Assembly (NCBI GenBank): GCA_019307665.1 | Contig: JAFDJC010000107.1 | Coordinates: 1-9,595 of the forward strand | Length of the DNA stretch: 9,595 nucleotides | Reading direction: 5' to 3' | Source of the DNA: Deltaproteobacteria bacterium | GTDB lineage: Bacteria > Desulfobacterota > Desulfobacteria > Desulfobacterales > SURF-7 | Part shown: positions 7,092-9,595 of the stretch, one piece after another | Position numbering within the stretch: the stretch's first letter is position 1 | How the letters are laid out: every line of letters begins with the position of its first letter | Position numbers and translations under genes: made by a program | Notes under the pieces: generated by a model | The model's input: only the letters and a program-made list of their open reading frames with translations | Told to the model about the DNA's origin: nothing | The model's database searches: none

Positions 7092-7098
7092 TTGTCAA
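7071..7098 (-). promoter_or_regulatory. Candidate sigma-70-type promoter for PilZ (and probably nrdJ)
   Basis: The - strand reads TTGACA (7093-7098), 16 bases, then TATACA (7071-7076). This is a perfect -35 and a four-of-six -10 at acceptable spacing. Transcription would start near 7064, giving a leader of roughly 80 bases before the PilZ ATG. The 6991-7141 interval otherwise shows only a weak GCTTTG/CAAAGC inverted repeat (7024-7029 with 7048-7053) and no clear terminator for the upstream ATPase gene. Confidence 0.55.
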
Positions 7099-7141
7099 TA
7101 TCTTCATTCATTACACTGTTCTTCCGGCATTGACGCTGCAA

Positions 7142-8719
7142 TTAGTCAAAAATGATTTCAACCCTGCGGTTGCTTTTTCTGCCTTTGTTTGTGGCATTAT
7201 CGCCCTGAGGGTTGACAGGTCCCATCCCAATGCTTTTTATCTGTTTAGAATCAACACCTTTACCTATCAGGTAGCTTTTTACAATATTTGCTCTGAACTT
7301 CGAAAGACTCTTGTTGTAACTGTAAGCACCAGATGTATCGGTATACCCGACTGTGTTTACAACTTTTTCAGGGTTTTTTTTAAGGAAGAATGCTGCCCTG
7401 TCAAGAGATTCAATTGCTTCCAAAGAAAATTCATTGGAATTATGAGGGAAATATACAATTATTTTTTTTTCTTTGATGGTTTCTTCGGGTTTCATTTTAT
7501 CTTGATGGGATAGCGGTTGCATTTTTGTCTCTTCTATATCTGGATAAGTTTGAACAGGCCGATTCGGCTCATTTTTAGAAAACTGTATGTTATTACTTGG
7601 TACAGTTTTTTTGATTTTTTTTAAGTGTAAGCTTCCATTGGTACTGTTTTCAGCAGCAGGTTGCTCAGACGGTGTTCGAGGCGTTACCTTAATCGAGTCC
7701 ATTGTTTTCTTTGGGAATTCGGATTTAATACGGCTCCAGAAATGATCGATTTTTAAAATTAAACTGGTTGAATTGCTTTGAAATAAAAGAGATCCCATAA
7801 CAACTAAAAATATAATCAATACTGCAGTATAGGCTGCGATCCGAAGTCGGCCTTTTGACCTCACCTTATTTACTGAATTACCTTCTTCTGGTTTTTGTTC
7901 CTTTTGTGTAGTAAGTCTTGGTATTTTCAGGTCTTTTCCACATTCCAGAACTATTTTAGAATCGATTTTTTTTACGCCTTTGACATATCCTGATAACAAG
8001 GCATGGTCACATATAATGTTGATGGTGCGTGGAAACCCTTCGGAAAAAGATATAATTTCACGAATGGCGTCTCTTGTAAAAACCTGCTTTTGCGATCCTG
8101 CTATTTTGAGGCGATGGTTAATGTAATCGAATGTTTCGGAATCCTTCAAAGGATAAACATTATAGTTAACCGTTATTCTTTGCCTGAGAGCCCTGTTGTG
8201 ATTTTCCCATAAAAGATCGTTAAATTCATTTTGTCCAACAAAAAATATGTTGATGAGTTTAGTATTTTTAAATTCAATATTTGAAAGCATACGAATTTCT
8301 TCAAGAATGTCTTGCTTTAGCCTTTGCGATTCATCAATTATAAGTAAGACCTTTTTGTTGTTTCGAAAAGCATTTTTCAGGAATCCATGAAAGTGAAAAA
8401 GAAAATCCCCCTTGCTTGTGATCTTGTTATTGATCTCAAAGCTTCCGGCAATAAAATTCAGAAAATCAATTAGGTCGAGGTCAGGGTCCGGTACGGTTGC
8501 AGTAATTACATCATCGCCCAGGCTTTCAATGAGGGCATTAATCAGAGTGGTTTTCCCTGTTCCAACATCACCGGTTAAAAGAAGAAAGCCCTTGTTGTCC
8601 AGTATACCGTATTTTAATACGGCCAGAGCTTCTTTGTGGTTTTCTCCAAGCCATAAAAACCTTGGATCTGCCGTTATCTGAAAAGGTTTGGTATGAAGAT
8701 TATAATGTTCAAGGTACAT
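7142..8719 (-). CDS. ExeA/MshM-type AAA+ ATPase with transmembrane helix and C-terminal OmpA-like domain
   Basis: This 525-residue, probably inner-membrane protein begins with the ExeA-family opening MYLEHYNLHTKPFQ and then an AAA+ core: Walker A GDVGTGKTT (50-58, Lys56), Walker B VLLIIDESQ (124-132, Asp129-Glu130), a sensor-1 region FFVGQNEF (159-166) and a sensor-2 GFPRTIN (228-234, Arg231). A basic stretch precedes one transmembrane helix (about 293-314). A Lys/Pro/Ser-rich periplasmic linker (315-418) follows, then an OmpA/MotB-like peptidoglycan-binding domain (419-525) with GYTDTSG (458-464, Asp461) and NKSLSKFRANIVKSYL (469-484, Arg476), the two residues that hold diaminopimelate in this family. 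ExeA-type ATPases help secretins or pilus machines pass the cell wall. In Aeromonas ExeA the wall-binding part is a different fold. The gene follows the small exported protein by seven bases, with a poor ribosome site, suggesting coupling. The specific machine served is not known. Confidence 0.9.
   Translation of the reverse strand: MYLEHYNLHTKPFQITADPRFLWLGENHKEALAVLKYGILDNKGFLLLTGDVGTGKTTLINALIESLGDDVITATVPDPDLDLIDFLNFIAGSFEINNKITSKGDFLFHFHGFLKNAFRNNKKVLLIIDESQRLKQDILEEIRMLSNIEFKNTKLINIFFVGQNEFNDLLWENHNRALRQRITVNYNVYPLKDSETFDYINHRLKIAGSQKQVFTRDAIREIISFSEGFPRTINIICDHALLSGYVKGVKKIDSKIVLECGKDLKIPRLTTQKEQKPEEGNSVNKVRSKGRLRIAAYTAVLIIFLVVMGSLLFQSNSTSLILKIDHFWSRIKSEFPKKTMDSIKVTPRTPSEQPAAENSTNGSLHLKKIKKTVPSNNIQFSKNEPNRPVQTYPDIEETKMQPLSHQDKMKPEETIKEKKIIVYFPHNSNEFSLEAIESLDRAAFFLKKNPEKVVNTVGYTDTSGAYSYNKSLSKFRANIVKSYLIGKGVDSKQIKSIGMGPVNPQGDNATNKGRKSNRRVEIIFD
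7462..7470 (-). other. A9 tract at the ATPase-linker/OmpA boundary
   Basis: Nine consecutive A on the coding strand span codons 417-420. One A fewer gives an immediate TAA after Lys419. One A more gives a stop seven codons later (after residue 426). Either slip would release an ATPase-membrane-linker form without the OmpA domain. Runs of nine A are known sites of transcriptional slippage in other bacterial genes; use here is inferred. Confidence 0.45.
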
Positions 8720-8726
8720 TTTCGAA

Positions 8727-9074
8727 TTAGTAGCTATCTATATTTTCTTGTTTTGCGATTATTGATAAAAGCCTTATAATTTCTTTGTTTTGATTAATAA
8801 TACGGTCGTATTTTTTGATCAATATATTATATTTATCTGCCATTTCCTGGTTTTGCTTGTAAATTAGATTTAAGCTTTTATTAGTATATAAAGCGCCGAG
8901 CGCCACCTGGTCAAGTTTGTAGTCTGCACCTACGGAACTGTTTGGGGCCGGCTTGAGGCTCTCGTACGATTTTGAAAATTCGTCGGAAAGATTATCCATT
9001 GAATCTGAAAACACTTGCCCGGGTATCATTACTGCCGTAATAATGATCAGAAAAAAAATAGATTTTGTTCTCAT
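8727..9074 (-). CDS. Small exported coiled-coil protein of unknown function
   Basis: I do not recognise this 115-residue protein. It starts with a clear Sec signal peptide: MRTK, a hydrophobic core SIFFLIIITAVMI (5-17) and a likely cleavage after VFS (21-23). There is no lipobox cysteine. The mature part, about 92 residues, has no cysteine; it is mixed at first (24-62), then from about 65 to 111 becomes a helical, heptad-like segment rich in Asn, Lys, Ile and Leu (SLNLIYKQNQEMADKYNILI and onward), probably a coiled coil. Its ATG is preceded by AGGGG (9083-9087), eight bases away and overlapping the end of the pseudopilin gene. It sits five bases after that gene and seven before the ATPase gene, so all three are surely one operon. 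A periplasmic partner of the ATPase's OmpA-bearing region or of the pilin complex is a reasonable guess. Confidence 0.8.
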   Translation of the reverse strand: MRTKSIFFLIIITAVMIPGQVFSDSMDNLSDEFSKSYESLKPAPNSSVGADYKLDQVALGALYTNKSLNLIYKQNQEMADKYNILIKKYDRIINQNKEIIRLLSIIAKQENIDSY

Positions 9075-9079
9075 TTGTT

Positions 9080-9550
9080 TTACCCCTGCTTTTTCTTTTT
9101 TTCAGGAACAAATACGAATTTCCAATCCGAATATTTTTTTGCCTTTTCAAATTTTTTGTATTTGTCAGGAAAATTACCGGTTTTTAGAGGTGTTGCTTTG
9201 CTTTTACTGTATACTCCTTTTATGCGGTTTCCTGCCCCAAGTATTATTCCCCACTCTCCGGACTCGGACAAAGGGTCAGGATAGATTTTTCTTATATGCC
9301 TTCGTATTGCCGGAAAACGCGGATCCTTTAAAAGATCCTTCAGGCTGGAAGGATAGGCATTTTTTTTTACATCTCCTGCTTTATAATATGACTCTATAGC
9401 TTTTCTAATGCAGTCGCCTCTGAATAAAAATTCCTTTTCACGTTCTCGTTGCATTATGGCCCGCCAAGACCGACTCGCACTTGTCAGGGCAATCCCTGAG
9501 ACAATAATAAGAAGAAGGACACTCATATAGGTAAAACCCTTACCATTCAT
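9080..9550 (-). CDS. Type II secretion / type IV pilus pseudopilin-like protein lacking Glu+5
   Basis: This 156-residue protein has a class III prepilin signal: a short basic leader MNGKG, then FTYMSVLLLIIVSGIAL, with prepilin peptidase expected to cut after Gly5. The usual Glu at mature position 5 is Ser10. A helical stalk RSWRAIMQREREKEFLFRGD (27-46) with an RExEKEFLFRGD-type motif follows, then AIESYY (51-56), YPSSLKDLLKDPRFP (66-80), a basic RRHIRKIYPDP stretch (83-93), EWG and YSDWKFVFVP (140-149), and a very lysine-rich end. I know this pattern from pseudopilin-like proteins next to type II secretion/pilus genes in proteobacteria, but have no assigned role for it. ATG 9550 has AGGA (9560-9563) nine bases upstream. 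The preceding gene probably overlaps its start. Minor, non-polymerising pseudopilins often lack Glu5, so a tip or adaptor role is plausible. Confidence 0.85.
   Translation of the reverse strand: MNGKGFTYMSVLLLIIVSGIALTSASRSWRAIMQREREKEFLFRGDCIRKAIESYYKAGDVKKNAYPSSLKDLLKDPRFPAIRRHIRKIYPDPLSESGEWGIILGAGNRIKGVYSKSKATPLKTGNFPDKYKKFEKAKKYSDWKFVFVPEKKKKQG
9360..9368 (-). other. A9 tract in the pseudopilin gene
   Basis: Nine A span codons 61-64 (Val-Lys-Lys-Asn). Loss of one A leads to a stop after 69 residues, leaving only the N-terminal helix. It is the second A9 tract in this operon. It may reflect lysine-rich, AT-rich coding rather than a device. Confidence 0.35.
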
Positions 9551-9595
9551 TATAAGGCGTCCTGCTCAAGCTGACCAGATTGCTGCCGCTATGGA
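9540..9595 (-). CDS. Probable pseudopilin gene, C-terminal fragment
   Basis: One frame is open from the right edge to TAA 9540-9542 and reads HSGSNLVSLSRTPYNEW, overlapping the start of the following pseudopilin gene by 11 bases. The pattern 'SGS...L...Y-x-E-W-stop' resembles, from memory, C-termini of GspG-like pseudopilins that precede this family. A second frame ends earlier (SIAAAIWSA, stop at 9566-9568) and the third contains a TAG at 9589-9591, so the choice of frame is not certain with only 18 codons in view. Confidence 0.4.
   Translation of the reverse strand, partial: HSGSNLVSLSRTPYNEW

Noticed and set aside
6484..7141. Possible cobalamin riboswitch or NrdR boxes controlling nrdJ.
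   Set aside because: The gap directly before nrdJ is 48 bases, and neither it nor the PilZ leader shows a B12-box or a paired NrdR-like motif.
3990..8719. Link between the PEP-CTERM remnant and the ExeA-like ATPase, since some exosortase loci carry an ExeA-type ATPase.
   Set aside because: They are 3 kb apart in different units, and the OmpA domain and pseudopilin neighbours point to a secretion/pilus module rather than an exosortase locus.

Overview
The window looks like part of a chromosome from an anaerobic, Gram-negative deltaproteobacterium, probably a Desulfobacterota/Desulfobacterales-type organism. This is inferred from several features together: a fused uroporphyrinogen-III methyltransferase/synthase beside hemC, a short archaeal/Thermotoga-type adenosylhomocysteinase, a B12-dependent (class II) ribonucleotide reductase, a PilZ protein of a style I associate with that group, a PEP-CTERM tail, and a type II secretion/type IV pilus-like module. 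The DNA is moderately AT-rich. There are no rRNA or tRNA genes, transposases or CRISPR arrays.

Layout: bases 1-2568 are on the + strand. They hold the last 33 codons of a Cys-rich FmdB-type zinc-ribbon protein, then hemC, then a cobA-hemD fusion, packed with zero spacing or overlap as an operon. The three activities of the last two genes run from porphobilinogen to precorrin-2, the branch point for siroheme, cobalamin and, in many sulfate reducers, siroheme-derived heme. Everything else except one gene remnant is on the - strand. ahcY (2582-3844) converges on cobA-hemD with only 13 bases between. The 344-base gap 3845-4188 holds a possible ahcY promoter and an orphan + strand PEP-CTERM sorting signal without its secreted protein. 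nrdJ (4189-6483) follows, preceded in its transcription direction by a PilZ-domain gene (6532-6981) that has a good candidate promoter with a 13-base-period direct repeat at 7069-7098.

The right end (7142-9595) is a compact - strand operon, read right to left: the tail of a probable pseudopilin gene running off the edge, a second pseudopilin-like protein without the usual Glu at +5, a small exported coiled-coil protein, and a 525-residue ExeA/MshM-type AAA+ ATPase that continues through one transmembrane helix into a periplasmic OmpA-like peptidoglycan-binding domain. This is the least ordinary part of the window. It looks like the envelope-anchoring end of a type II secretion or MSHA-like pilus apparatus. 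Both the ATPase and pseudopilin genes carry A9 tracts where a one-base slip would truncate the protein. In the ATPase the tract lies exactly where the OmpA domain begins.

Functional links: the methyltransferase makes S-adenosylhomocysteine, AhcY removes it, and NrdJ uses adenosylcobalamin, an end product of the precorrin-2 branch. That connection is biochemical inference only; the genes are in separate transcription units.
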